DNA of 64,000 nt from Holdemanella sp. MSK.7.32 (GTDB lineage Bacteria; Bacillota_I; Bacilli_A; Erysipelotrichales; Erysipelotrichaceae), in contig NZ_JANFYN010000005.1 of assembly GCF_024460475.1 (NCBI RefSeq), forward strand, positions 1 through 64,000, in the 5' to 3' direction. Positions 9,560 through 19,039 of this stretch are shown here, piece by piece (position 1 is the first letter of the stretch; every line of letters begins with the position of its first letter). Made by a program: the position numbers and the translations under genes. The notes beneath the pieces were generated by a model. The model worked only from the letters and a program-made list of their open reading frames with translations. It did no database searches and was not told the DNA's origin.

Positions 9560-10720
9560 ATGAGTAAATTAGTCGTACACGCAAAAATAATGATTGATGG
9601 TGTGAGTGATACACCAAAGAAAGATCAATTGATTTCAATTGAAGATGGAAAAATTGTTTCCATTGAAGAATATCATGAAACAAATGAAGAAGTCATTCAT
9701 GCCAACGTCGTTACCCCTGGCTTTTTTAACTGCCACGTTCACATTATGGAACCGGTCGGCTTTGGGACCGATAAAAAATTTAGTTTGATGGAAAAAGCAT
9801 TCTATACGCAAAAACACTGTGAAGACTATCTGTATTCAGGAGTTACTTTTATCCGTGTTTTAGGTACTGCCAACGATTATGATATGCAGATTCGTGACTG
9901 TATCGATTCTGGACTCATTCAAGGACCACATATGTTGTGTGCTGGAAGATGCATCTGTATGACAGGCGGTCATGGTTGGCAAGATGGAATCGAAGCCGAT
10001 GGCAAGGATGAATGTCGAAAAGCAGCTCGTACCCTTCTTAAAGAAGGTGTCGATATAATTAAAATCATGGCTACAGGTGGAGTTATGACCAAAGGGGTTG
10101 AGCCAGGAAGTGCTCAATTAACACAAGAAGAAATGGCTGTCATTATTGAAGAAGCCCATAAAGCTGGAAGAAAAACAGCTACCCATGCCCAAGGAACACA
10201 AGGCATCAAAAATGCTCTATATGCCGGTATTGATTCAATCGAACACGGAATCTTCTTAGATCAAGAATGCTTGGATTTTATGAAAGAACACGGTACTTAT
10301 TTAGTTCCTACTTTAGTTGCTCCTCAATGTATTGTAGAAAATGGTATTGAAGCAGGTATTGCTGACTACATGGTCAAAAAAGCCATTTATGTAAAGGATG
10401 CACACGTCAAAAGTTTTAAAGCGGCCTATGCCCAAGGATTAAAGATTGCCCTAGGTACAGATGGTGGTACCCCATTCAACTACCACAACAACACTGCCTA
10501 TGAAATGGAATTAATGGAAAAATACGGTGTAGATCGTATGGACATTTTAAAAATTGCGACTCACAATTCAGCCGATTGTTTAGGTGTTTTAGATGAATAT
10601 GGAACTTTAGAAGTCGGTAAACATGCCGATCTAGTTTGTCTTGCAGAAAATCCATTGGATGATATTTCAAATGTTCGTAAAATTGATAAAGTCATCAAGG
10701 ATGGAGTGATTGTTAAGTGA
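9560..10720 (+). CDS. Metal-dependent amidohydrolase (first of tandem pair)
   Basis: The 386-residue protein is an amidohydrolase-superfamily TIM barrel of the imidazolonepropionase/Xaa-Pro dipeptidase-like group. It shows the full metal-site set: His59-x-His61 (CHVHIM), Lys168 in DIIKIMATGG (likely carbamylated), His209 (ATHAQG), His229 (SIEHG) and Asp301 (ALGTDGG). No signal peptide is visible. The substrate could be a cyclic amide or a peptide-like compound and cannot be read from sequence. The start has AAAAGGAG. Its stop overlaps the GTG start of a close paralogue, so the two are coupled. Confidence 0.88.
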   Translation: MSKLVVHAKIMIDGVSDTPKKDQLISIEDGKIVSIEEYHETNEEVIHANVVTPGFFNCHVHIMEPVGFGTDKKFSLMEKAFYTQKHCEDYLYSGVTFIRVLGTANDYDMQIRDCIDSGLIQGPHMLCAGRCICMTGGHGWQDGIEADGKDECRKAARTLLKEGVDIIKIMATGGVMTKGVEPGSAQLTQEEMAVIIEEAHKAGRKTATHAQGTQGIKNALYAGIDSIEHGIFLDQECLDFMKEHGTYLVPTLVAPQCIVENGIEAGIADYMVKKAIYVKDAHVKSFKAAYAQGLKIALGTDGGTPFNYHNNTAYEMELMEKYGVDRMDILKIATHNSADCLGVLDEYGTLEVGKHADLVCLAENPLDDISNVRKIDKVIKDGVIVK

Positions 10721-11886
10721 CAAAACTCTATATTCATGCCCAAACATTAATTGATGGCATAAGTGATGCTCCAAAAAAAGATCAGTTAATCATTATTGAA
10801 GATGACAAAATTATTCAAATTGAAGAGTATCATGAAATAAATGAAGATGTCATTCATGAAAATGTGGTTACTCCAGGATTCTTTAATTGTCACGTCCATA
10901 TTATGTATCCAGTTGGTTTTGGCGCAAATAAAGAATTTACCTTGATGGAAAAAGCTTTCTATGCCCAAAAACACTGCAAAGAATATCTAGAATCCGGCGT
11001 TACTTTTATTCGTGTTGTGGGTACGGAAGAAAACTATGACCTTCAAATTAAAGAAGCTATTGAAAATCATGTGATTGAAGGACCTCATATGTATTGTGCC
11101 GGTAAAGTCATTTGCATGACAGGTGGTCATGGATGGCAAGAAGGCATTGAAGCCGATGGAAAAGATGCATGTTTAAAAGCCGTTCGTACTCAGCTAAGAA
11201 GCGGCGTAGACTTAATTAAAATAATGGCGACAGGCGGTGTTATGACCAAAGGGGTTGAGCCTGGCAATGCTCAGTTTACTGTAGATGAAATGAAGGTCAT
11301 GATTGAAGAAGCCCATAAAGCAGGAAGAAAAACGGCTACGCATGCCCAAGGCTTGCAGGGTATTAAAAACGCCTTATATGCAGGTATTGACTCTATAGAA
11401 CATGGTTGTTTTTTAGATGATGAATGTCTTGAACGTATGAAAGAACAAAGCACATTCTTAGTTCCTACCCTTTGTGCTCCCCAATGCATTATCGATAAGG
11501 GTGTAGAAAATGGTGTAGCCCAATATATGGTGGATAAGACATTAAAAGTCAAGGATGCCCATGTTGAAAGTGTTAAGAAAGCTTATGAAAAAGGGATTCC
11601 GATTGCATTAGGTACAGATGCAGGAACGCCATTTAATTACCATTCAAATACAGCTTATGAAATGGAACTTTTGGCTCGACTTGATATTTCAAACATGGAT
11701 ATCTTAAAGATGGCCACGATCAATTCCGCCAGATGTGTTGGAGTTGAAAAGGACTATGGTTCGATTGAAGTTGGTAAACAGGCGGATTTAGTTTGTCTAA
11801 ATGAAAATCCATTAGAAAACATTTCAAACGTAAGAAAAATTAATAGAGTCATTCAATCAGGTAAGATTGTGGTAAACAACAATTAA
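10717..11886 (+). CDS. Metal-dependent amidohydrolase (second of tandem pair)
   Basis: The 389-residue protein is a close paralogue of the preceding gene, alignable along its whole length, with the same CHVHIM, DLIKIMATGG, ATHAQG, SIEHG and ALGTDAG motifs. The GTG start lies within GTGA, overlapping the upstream stop by 4 bp. The pair is a tandem duplication that has diverged moderately. Differences around the barrel exit loops (for example GGTP versus AGTP after the catalytic Asp) may mean different substrates. A strong hairpin terminator follows. Confidence 0.88.
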   Translation: MTKLYIHAQTLIDGISDAPKKDQLIIIEDDKIIQIEEYHEINEDVIHENVVTPGFFNCHVHIMYPVGFGANKEFTLMEKAFYAQKHCKEYLESGVTFIRVVGTEENYDLQIKEAIENHVIEGPHMYCAGKVICMTGGHGWQEGIEADGKDACLKAVRTQLRSGVDLIKIMATGGVMTKGVEPGNAQFTVDEMKVMIEEAHKAGRKTATHAQGLQGIKNALYAGIDSIEHGCFLDDECLERMKEQSTFLVPTLCAPQCIIDKGVENGVAQYMVDKTLKVKDAHVESVKKAYEKGIPIALGTDAGTPFNYHSNTAYEMELLARLDISNMDILKMATINSARCVGVEKDYGSIEVGKQADLVCLNENPLENISNVRKINRVIQSGKIVVNNN

Positions 11887-11895
11887 AACTATTAG

Positions 11896-11935
11896 AAAAA
11901 GGTAGAAATCAAGTTTTAAGATTTCTACCTTTTCA
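11896..11935. terminator. Bidirectional terminator between convergent genes
   Basis: GGTAGAAATC and GATTTCTACC form a ten-base stem with a nine-base loop. It is flanked by A-rich and T-rich tracts and can serve the amidohydrolase pair (plus) and the unknown gene at 11933-12856 (minus). Confidence 0.85.
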
Positions 11936-12856
11936 TTTTGACGGATAACGCTGCAGTGTCATGCCTGTTAAATATGGCATCGGCATTTTATATATAGCTT
12001 TTTCGAATAATTCTTTTGTTTTCGGATCGAATTGTTCTAATTTTGGAAAAAACGGAATCAAACGTTCGGTCATACGACATGATTCAATACATTCAAGAAT
12101 GCGTTGCATTTTTAGAAAATCAAATGCATCTTCACTCTTTTTAAAATGATCAAATAACGCATGAACATCTGGATCCGTATCATCATACCCATTATAGAAA
12201 ATAGACATATAGCTTTCTGGTTTTAAAAACACAGGAGCCATCAATTCGTAATCTAGACGCGTATTTGCGATCACATCCATATATGGAATTGAATCATAAT
12301 ATAATATAGCTTCTCCATAAGTATCATCTGGCATCAAATAATCAAATGTATAGTATGTCCAGAAATTAAACAATGGATTGGTTTCCAAATTTCTAAGATC
12401 CAAGCCATACTTTTGTGCTTGCCTTTGAACAACCATGGGATCAATAACTCCACAACTGCGAATAAATCCAATTAAACAAAGTAAAGGTTCATCTTGTTTT
12501 TCTTTTTGATCAAAATCCACAAATTTTAAAGCTTCTATAACACTTTCCTTCAGCTCATCTGGAATTTCATTTTCAAATAATAAATATTTTCGATAAAGCG
12601 CCACTTTTTCAAATGGCATACTATGAACATCCACTTCTTTATAATTGTTTTCAACAATTCGTTTTAAAAGTTTTAGTTCTTTTACTGTACAAACATCTAC
12701 AATATTTTCTGGTGTATATTGTTGAATAATTAGCTCAACAATTTGTTTACGAGTAATTTTTTCATAAAACACATCATCCGGAAAACAAATCCGAAAAAAA
12801 TGATTGTACACAGATTCTTTTGGATAATGATTGATTTCTTGTATTAATGAGCTCAT
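11933..12856 (-). CDS. Protein of unknown function, shorter paralogue of its neighbour
   Basis: I do not recognise this 307-residue protein. It is soluble, acidic and probably all-helical. The N-terminal 60 residues contain ITRKQIVELIIQQYTPENIV followed by TVKELKLLKRI, which aligns with MTRKEMLERMIETYTPEYLV and TWELKALRRLL in the upstream gene. The later segments PLFNFWTYYTFDYLM and ESYMSIFYNGYD also have counterparts there. The two form a paralogous pair ten bases apart. The shorter protein corresponds to roughly the first 60 percent of the longer one. No catalytic motif, signal peptide or membrane segment is visible. Confidence 0.75.
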   Translation of the reverse strand: MSSLIQEINHYPKESVYNHFFRICFPDDVFYEKITRKQIVELIIQQYTPENIVDVCTVKELKLLKRIVENNYKEVDVHSMPFEKVALYRKYLLFENEIPDELKESVIEALKFVDFDQKEKQDEPLLCLIGFIRSCGVIDPMVVQRQAQKYGLDLRNLETNPLFNFWTYYTFDYLMPDDTYGEAILYYDSIPYMDVIANTRLDYELMAPVFLKPESYMSIFYNGYDDTDPDVHALFDHFKKSEDAFDFLKMQRILECIESCRMTERLIPFFPKLEQFDPKTKELFEKAIYKMPMPYLTGMTLQRYPSK

Positions 12857-12866
12857 AATACTCCTT

Positions 12867-14381
12867 TTAATTCATATTTTTTGGCAACAACGAATAAATC
12901 TTTTGTCCGTAACTATAATCTTCAAATGCCTTTGAAACGAGTTCCTGGCTAAGCTGCATATCGGCCGTTGAAATAAAACCATCATAGATGATCATCCCAT
13001 TAAATGGCATAATAGCGGTTTGAATCAACATAGGCGTTTTTTCTGCCGGAATAAATTTATCTAAGTTTTCATTTAAACCCTTGACCATATAGTTGATTCC
13101 TTCATCATTTAATACCGTATAGTTCTTTTCATAGACAGCCAATAAAAAGTTTTTGCGCATGCCATATTTAAAATCTTTTATAATATTCAAATTACGATAT
13201 GTTAGATTTAAAGGATTCTTTTGAACATAGTCATCAATAAAACGATCTTTTTCTTTCCAGAACACCTCAATGAGATTGACCAATTCATCGGGTTCAATAT
13301 AATTATTGGGATCAATTTTCTTATTTGGGATAATTTGTTCCAAAGCATTCACATAATCTAAGACGCTAAAGTATAACTTATAGAATAGGCGTGTATCTTT
13401 TTGATCTAAATAAGCATACGTTTGTTTCTCATTTAGAGCACGAAGCTTATCATTAAAAGATACATGCTCATGTGCTTCTTTATAGCCTTTCATACTAAGC
13501 CCATAATAATTTGGTAATGAAATTTGTACAACAGCTTTGCGATAGCGCTTTGTCAAAGAATCGGAGAATCCATTAAAGAATGGAATTAAATCGATCTTTT
13601 CTTCATTCACAGTACCACGAAGCAAATTGTTGAACAATTCATCTTTAAACTTTGTGATGTCCTGCACTTCTTTTTTAACAGCCGTAAAGAATTTTTTAAT
13701 ATCTGGATTTGTCGCATCAAAACCATGATAAAAAATAGAAATGTAGCTGTCTCGATCTAAGAATTTTGGTTCGAATCTTTCGCGTTCAACACGACAATTG
13801 CGAATGTTATACAATAGATCTTTATAATCCCAATATACATATTCATTGGCTAAACTATGATCAATTAATTCATAATCTTCTTTTAAATACGCCCAGAAAT
13901 TGAAGAGTTCCCCCTCAATAATGGCTTTATAATCGTATGCACAAGCACTACATACGGCTTGAATCAAAGATGGTTCAATGATGCCAAAAGCACGTATAAT
14001 TCCAAGAATGACCAGGCTTGGTTCATCTTTTTCTGCCTTATAATCTAAATCAATATCTTTAACAGCTAATTTGACATTCTTTTTGAATTCTTCAGGTAAT
14101 TCTTTATCAAAATATAAAAACTTAGAGCTTAATGCATGTTTTTCAAAACGATAACGATCGTCTTCTAAGTCTTGGTTGCGTAATAATCTTCTTAATGCCT
14201 TTAATTCCCATGTTGTGCAAATAGAAACTAAATACTCAGGGGTATAAGTTTCAATCATGCGTTCTAACATTTCTTTTCTTGTCATGGAATCATAGTCCCA
14301 ATAATCGTTTTGACATGTTCTTTTATAACAATCAAAAACCTTTTCTTTACTATAACGATTTGCGTTTTCCAATAATCGCAC
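12867..14381 (-). CDS. Protein of unknown function, longer paralogue
   Basis: The 504-residue protein is unrecognised. Its N-terminal half aligns with the downstream 307-residue protein through MTRKEMLERMIETYTPEYLV, ELFNFWAYLKEDYEL and DSYISIFYHGFD. The C-terminal 200 residues (from about HVSFNDKLRALNEK) are unique and also look helical. I placed the start at the GTG at 14381, nine bases after AAAGGAGGA; a TTG at 14384 is almost as good. It is the first gene of a two-gene minus-strand operon. Nothing in the sequence points to a function; a structural or regulatory role is as likely as an enzymatic one. Confidence 0.75.
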   Translation of the reverse strand: MRLLENANRYSKEKVFDCYKRTCQNDYWDYDSMTRKEMLERMIETYTPEYLVSICTTWELKALRRLLRNQDLEDDRYRFEKHALSSKFLYFDKELPEEFKKNVKLAVKDIDLDYKAEKDEPSLVILGIIRAFGIIEPSLIQAVCSACAYDYKAIIEGELFNFWAYLKEDYELIDHSLANEYVYWDYKDLLYNIRNCRVERERFEPKFLDRDSYISIFYHGFDATNPDIKKFFTAVKKEVQDITKFKDELFNNLLRGTVNEEKIDLIPFFNGFSDSLTKRYRKAVVQISLPNYYGLSMKGYKEAHEHVSFNDKLRALNEKQTYAYLDQKDTRLFYKLYFSVLDYVNALEQIIPNKKIDPNNYIEPDELVNLIEVFWKEKDRFIDDYVQKNPLNLTYRNLNIIKDFKYGMRKNFLLAVYEKNYTVLNDEGINYMVKGLNENLDKFIPAEKTPMLIQTAIMPFNGMIIYDGFISTADMQLSQELVSKAFEDYSYGQKIYSLLPKNMN

Positions 14382-14566
14382 CAAAAAAACTCCTCCTTTA
14401 TATATCTTCAAAGGGATTCATCGCACCCTTTTTTCAATCCAATGAGAAGCCAAAACGAATGCTTTGGCAATATTTTTATTTCTCCTTAAGATTGTTATAA
14501 TTATTATAGTATGATATCGAAAAAATTTGAACCTATGTGTTAGAATTATACCTAAGAGGAAGAAGT

Positions 14567-15730
14567 ATGCGAATCATAGAATTTCTTAAACGATTATTTC
14601 ATCGTGAAAAACCAATTGAAATCAAACAAAAGAAATATTTAAATCCACCAAAAAAGATGAAACAAAAGAAGGATTTAAATCCGCCAAAAAAGATGAAACA
14701 AACGTATGTCGCAAAATCTACCAATTATTTGGATGAACAATACGAATTATTTCAAACCATTCAGCCTGGATATCTTGTCTTTTGTCGTATGCCCGTTTGC
14801 GAAGACAATTTAGTGGATATCAATCACCCCCATCGTATTCGACCCTATTTGATCATCAAAAAAGATAAAGACTATTTATATGGGTATGCCGGAAGCACAA
14901 AGAAAAAGAATCCAAAGATTCAATATACTTTAAAAGATGGACATAAAGATAAGGAAACTGGTGCTTTTAGCGATTCCTATCTATATTTAAACAATGTGTA
15001 TCGAATTCCCATCCAGAATATCAAAGGAATTTTAAAACAAGTCTCAAGCAAAGATTTGATTCAAATCCAAAGAAAGATTCAATTATTGAAAAATAGTGAT
15101 GTACATCATATTGATTTATTTGAAAACATTGAATTTACATTTGAAATAGGAGATATAGTGGAATATAATACTTCCCTTTACTTTTTATCAAAAATTCAAG
15201 GCGATAAAATATATGGATATGTGTGTTCAAATACAAATGGTGATATCGAATTAAAAGGTTTAAATCTATTCATCAATACAGATATAGAAAGAAAAATCGA
15301 GCCGAATCCACATAGTTTAAAATATATTTTTAACACGAATGTGAATCGTTATGTGAATAAACAGTTAAAGAAAGAAAACAAAGAAGTGTTGAAACTAAAA
15401 GAAGATGTTTACGTTTCTAGAAATGTACAATACTACAATTATTATCCACTAGGAACCATATTAAGGGATATCAACACAGATGAAGAAATTGTATATTTAT
15501 TTAATTATCGCAAGCGCCCCTATTGTGCAAGGCTAGAAGAAATGTATAATGATAATTATTCAATTTGGCAATATTCTCCAAAATATTATTGTGTGGAGGA
15601 TGAATTAACTGAAAATGGTATGAAAGAGATGTTGGAGGGTTTCTTAAGCAAGAAATCACGGAATAAAGAGATCAACAAACCTTTTATTCCAATTTTTGAA
15701 ATCGAATATAAGAAAATAAAGAAGGTTTAG
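14567..15730 (+). CDS. Unknown protein with repeated N-terminal linker and PemK-like segment
   Basis: The 387-residue protein has no family I can name. After a basic N terminus (MRIIEFLKRLFHREKP) come two near-identical 12-residue repeats ending LNPPKKMKQ. The segment from about residue 60 (QPGYLVFCRMPV, then HRIRPYLIIKKDKDYLYGYAGS) looks like the SH3-like core of PemK/MazF proteins. EIGDIVEYNTSLYFLSKIQGDKIYGYVCS and PLGTILRDINTDEEIVYLF may be two more barrels of similar type. I see no toxin-antitoxin partner. The ATG at 14567 follows AAGAGGAAG; a GTG at 14537 is in frame. It is followed after 5 bp by the Sel1-like gene, so the two probably work together. Confidence 0.65.
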   Translation: MRIIEFLKRLFHREKPIEIKQKKYLNPPKKMKQKKDLNPPKKMKQTYVAKSTNYLDEQYELFQTIQPGYLVFCRMPVCEDNLVDINHPHRIRPYLIIKKDKDYLYGYAGSTKKKNPKIQYTLKDGHKDKETGAFSDSYLYLNNVYRIPIQNIKGILKQVSSKDLIQIQRKIQLLKNSDVHHIDLFENIEFTFEIGDIVEYNTSLYFLSKIQGDKIYGYVCSNTNGDIELKGLNLFINTDIERKIEPNPHSLKYIFNTNVNRYVNKQLKKENKEVLKLKEDVYVSRNVQYYNYYPLGTILRDINTDEEIVYLFNYRKRPYCARLEEMYNDNYSIWQYSPKYYCVEDELTENGMKEMLEGFLSKKSRNKEINKPFIPIFEIEYKKIKKV

Positions 15731-15735
15731 ATAGT

Positions 15736-16623
15736 ATGGCATTCACAATCGAAAGTGCAAAACAAGTTCTAGATGATTATTATGATTTGGTGCATCCCCA
15801 ATACGAAGATGATATCCAATTTATAAATGCCCTAGAATTTTTAATTCAAGAAACAAACAATCCAGAATATATGGTGGAACTGGGTGGCTGGTATTATGGA
15901 CAAAAACAGTTTGATCTTGCGGAAGACTATTATTTAATGGCCGCTAAATTAAACTATGTTGATGCCTATGAATGTTTAGGCTACATTTACTATTATGGAC
16001 GCGTGGGACAACCCGATTATGAGAAGGCCTTTCACTACTATAAACTTGCGAGTGATCAAGGAAATATTGTGGCAGCCTATAAATTGGCGGATATGTATAA
16101 GAATGGCTATTATGTACAAAAAGATTATCCCAAGTATGTACAAATCATTAAGAGTTTATATCCTTTACTACAAGGAGCAACGAATACGTTTGATCCTGTT
16201 CCCGAAGTCTATTCTAGGCTTGCAAAGATCTATGTAGAAGAAGGCAACGAAGATCAAGCCATTCAATTATTATTGATTGCGAAGGAATTCCAGTCGCAAA
16301 GATTGATCTATTCGGACTTCTTTGGTGATCTAACAATCATTAAACATATCGTACTCGACTTATATTCTTTGATTCAATTTGATTCGGACTATATGGATCT
16401 ATTTGACTTATATTATGTTCTACAAAAGCCTTGTAAACTCGCCTTAGAAATCAATGGAGAAGATTATATTATCGAAGCCAAATACGAGGATGATTTATTC
16501 TATATATCGATGGATGATAAAAACTATGAAGATGTCGATCAATTCTTTCAAAATGCCATGATCCATGATGAGCCATTATATAGTCAATATGTAAATGTGA
16601 ACTATCTAGAAATGTTAGACTAA
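15736..16623 (+). CDS. Sel1/TPR-like repeat protein
   Basis: The 295-residue protein has Sel1-like (SLR) repeats in its first half, for example FDLAEDYYLMAAKLNYVDAYECLGYIYYYG and YEKAFHYYKLASDQGNIVAAYKLADMYKNGY. The C-terminal 100 residues are acidic and show no known domain. Sel1 repeats build protein-binding superhelices. No signal peptide is present. It starts 5 bp after the upstream gene, so the two form a bicistronic unit closed by a strong terminator. Confidence 0.75.
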   Translation: MAFTIESAKQVLDDYYDLVHPQYEDDIQFINALEFLIQETNNPEYMVELGGWYYGQKQFDLAEDYYLMAAKLNYVDAYECLGYIYYYGRVGQPDYEKAFHYYKLASDQGNIVAAYKLADMYKNGYYVQKDYPKYVQIIKSLYPLLQGATNTFDPVPEVYSRLAKIYVEEGNEDQAIQLLLIAKEFQSQRLIYSDFFGDLTIIKHIVLDLYSLIQFDSDYMDLFDLYYVLQKPCKLALEINGEDYIIEAKYEDDLFYISMDDKNYEDVDQFFQNAMIHDEPLYSQYVNVNYLEMLD

Positions 16624-16625
16624 AA

Positions 16626-16675
16626 AAAGTGGTAATTACTCAAACAAAATGAGTTTTACCACTTTATTTTTTTTT
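16626..16675 (+). terminator. Terminator of the Sel1-like gene pair
   Basis: The stem AAAGTGGTAA..ACTC/GAGT..TTACCACTTT is followed by a long T tract. Between it and 16788 is another imperfect hairpin (16728-16765) that may serve the minus-strand kinase gene. Confidence 0.85.
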
Positions 16676-16788
16676 GAGAGATTGAAGCAGTAATTATTTT
16701 AATATCTCATACATAATTAGTATGTTTTCACCTCTAACTTACATTTTATGTTAGTATAAGGTGAAATCCAACAAATTTAAAAGAGCTG

Positions 16789-18054
16789 TTACTTCAATTT
16801 AATCTTGAAGATAAATTTTTCTCCTTCAATCGTTTCATATTTCATTTTATAGTTATCTAATAGATTACGAACAATATATAAACCTAGACCATTTCCTTTA
16901 GGTTGGGTTGAATCTTGTTTGTTTTGAATAAAGAAATAGCCTTGTTCGATTCCAATTTGAATCATACCCTTTTCATGCGTATAATTGATCGCATTACTAA
17001 TAAGATTAGACAAAATGATATTTAGAGCTGTCTTGCCAATATACATTGTTTCATCTTTTACATCATTTTGAATTCTTAATTCCTTTTGGTGAATCAATAC
17101 ATCATATTTTTCAAGTACACTAGACAAGATATCTTTGATTTGAACCACTTCTTCATCGTCTTTTAGATTTTCTATGGAATATACCGATAAAATTTGTTGG
17201 ATATTCTTTGTTAAATGATCGACTAAATCAATACAGTCATCAATATAAACATCTCTATTTTTATATTTTCCCACATTGTATTTCATATTTTCTAAGATAA
17301 TTTTAAGACTTGCCAAAGGCGTTTTTAATTCGTGGCTGGCCCCTTTAAAGAAATCGTATTTTATTTTCTCTAATCTTAGAATCTCTTTATTTTTAAATTC
17401 AAGATTGGAAATCGAATCAAGAAGTGTTTCATACAAATCATTGATTTGCGCCTTCAACTGCCCAATTTCATCACTCGAATCAATTTCTAGACGAGCCTTC
17501 TTTTCTAATGCCATCATTTGATCGGTTACACTTTTGATTTCAACTACATGATTTTTAATGGATTTGGCATACACCAAAGAGACAATGGCTGAAAAGCATA
17601 GGGATATAATTAAGGAGTAAGGAAGAAATTGTAGACTTAGATTTTTAGCTTGGCTTTGCATGTCAGCTGTTGAAACAAATTGAAGCCTAATTTCTACACC
17701 AGTATCCAGCTTTAATTGTCTTTCTTCAATAATCAAAGAGTTATTAGAACTCTTTAAGTCGACATTTAAATCTTTCTTGATTTCAACTTCATTCGATGTA
17801 GTATTCTTTTTAATAAACGCTTTGATTTCATTGGTGTTGGAATAGAAATCTAAAGCTTGTTCAATATAGTCTTCAGATTTGCCATTTAAGTTTTCCGTAA
17901 TTTCATTGGCCTTAGTATAAATTTCTTCTTTTCTTACATCCAAATAGGTTCTAGGAAAAATCAAATATACAAAGAGATGGATAAACAAGACAATAATTGC
18001 GATGATGCTGAATGTTTGTATGCATATTTTAGGAAATATCTTTAATTTTTTCAT
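16789..18054 (-). CDS. Two-component sensor histidine kinase
   Basis: The 421-residue membrane kinase has transmembrane helices at about residues 10-32 and 146-163 enclosing a roughly 110-residue extracytoplasmic sensor. A HAMP-like linker follows. The HisKA domain has phosphorylatable His241 (GASHELKTPLA), and the HATPase domain has the N box (SNLISNAINYT, Asn350/Asn354) and GNGLGLYIVRN. It overlaps the upstream response-regulator remnant by ATGA, the usual arrangement for a two-component pair. That regulator lacks its receiver domain, so the kinase may now be an orphan. The stimulus is unknown. Confidence 0.9.
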   Translation of the reverse strand: MKKLKIFPKICIQTFSIIAIIVLFIHLFVYLIFPRTYLDVRKEEIYTKANEITENLNGKSEDYIEQALDFYSNTNEIKAFIKKNTTSNEVEIKKDLNVDLKSSNNSLIIEERQLKLDTGVEIRLQFVSTADMQSQAKNLSLQFLPYSLIISLCFSAIVSLVYAKSIKNHVVEIKSVTDQMMALEKKARLEIDSSDEIGQLKAQINDLYETLLDSISNLEFKNKEILRLEKIKYDFFKGASHELKTPLASLKIILENMKYNVGKYKNRDVYIDDCIDLVDHLTKNIQQILSVYSIENLKDDEEVVQIKDILSSVLEKYDVLIHQKELRIQNDVKDETMYIGKTALNIILSNLISNAINYTHEKGMIQIGIEQGYFFIQNKQDSTQPKGNGLGLYIVRNLLDNYKMKYETIEGEKFIFKIKLK

Positions 18055-18338
18055 GCTTTCTCCAATTTGTAGCCCACATTACGAATGGTGGTAATACAAT
18101 CTAAACCTAGTTTCTTACGTAATTCTTTAATATATACATCAATAACACGATCATAAGGAATGTCTTCACTTTCCTTCCAAACATGATCTAGAATTTGTGC
18201 TCTAGATAATGCGATACCTGCATGATCTAAAAGGTATTTTAATATTTCTAGTTCTTTGGCATTGATATCAATCGTTTTACCATCTATTTTGGCCGTGTAG
18301 CTTTTGAAATTCACACAAACATTTTTATATTCAAAATA
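18051..18338 (-). pseudogene. OmpR-type response regulator, receiver domain missing
   Basis: Only the DNA-binding winged helix of an OmpR/PhoB-type regulator remains. The frame runs from just after a TAA at 18339-18341 through FEYKNVCVNFKSY and NAKELEILKYLLDHAG to TTIRNVGYKLEKA. The homology begins in the linker that normally joins receiver and effector domains. The only possible start, GTG at 18314, has no ribosome binding site. The upstream DNA belongs to an unrelated broken gene, so a deletion or rearrangement removed the 5' part. A functional stand-alone winged helix cannot be excluded. Confidence 0.7.
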
Positions 18339-18919
18339 TTAAGTTTATTTTGATATAATCGCTCTGCTTCCCTATACCCATTTAATTGGCCTTTTCTATA
18401 TTGTCGTACTTTCTTTGATGAAATCATATCTAACAATGATATATTTTTAGGAAATGCTGTAAAACCTTCTAAATCATTTGGAGTGCATTGTTTAATTTTA
18501 ACAACCCTCTTTATTTCATCCCTTTGAGTTTTTTGAGCTCTTTAACTATATTTCTTTAATTTTCTATTTTTTTCATATTCATCTTTTGTAGAAATTTAAA
18601 ATTTTTTCATAACTTTCCGCAGCCAAATTATATCCTTCTTTTTTCCTTGAGCATATGGATCTGTTGTTAAAAGCATTTCAATATTCTCAAAAAATCTTTC
18701 AAATCTTTCTGCTTTATAGTCTAAATACAATCCTATTCCATCTTGACATAAATCAACTGCTTCTTCTGCAATTTCTTTACTTAAATCAACTATTTCACTA
18801 CCAAATTTTTTTGCTGTATCTTTAGCATCTTCTGTATAAAAACTAATTGCTCCTGAATGATATGTAATTTCAGAATATACTTCAGTTTTTATATTTATGA
18901 GTAAATCACGTAATCCCAT
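18311..18919 (-). pseudogene. Unknown gene with two in-frame TAA codons
   Basis: An ATG at 18919 opens a frame of about 203 codons interrupted by TAA at 18596-18598 and TAA at 18542-18544 and ending with TGA at 18311-18313. The stretch before the first stop (107 codons, MGLRDLLINIKTEVYSEI..) is amphipathic and helical. The frame after the second stop still reads like protein (VVKIKQCTPNDLEGFTAFPK, then ISLLDMISSKKVRQYRKGQL). I do not recognise the family. The 107-residue product could be made alone, but the conserved frame after the stops suggests a decayed longer gene. Its 3' end overlaps the response-regulator remnant. Confidence 0.55.
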
Positions 18920-19039
18920 AGATTAGTTCTCCTTCTTTGTTAGATTAGCTTTACGAATACATTCAATTTTCCATTTTTAAATTATTTTGTAATGGACTCT
19001 TTTCTTTAACTATTTAATTATCGCATCTTTATTGGTTGT

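Noticed and set aside
13768..13777. GGTTCGAATC, resembling a tRNA T-arm
   Set aside because: It lies within the coding frame of the 504-residue protein and no acceptor or anticodon stem surrounds it.
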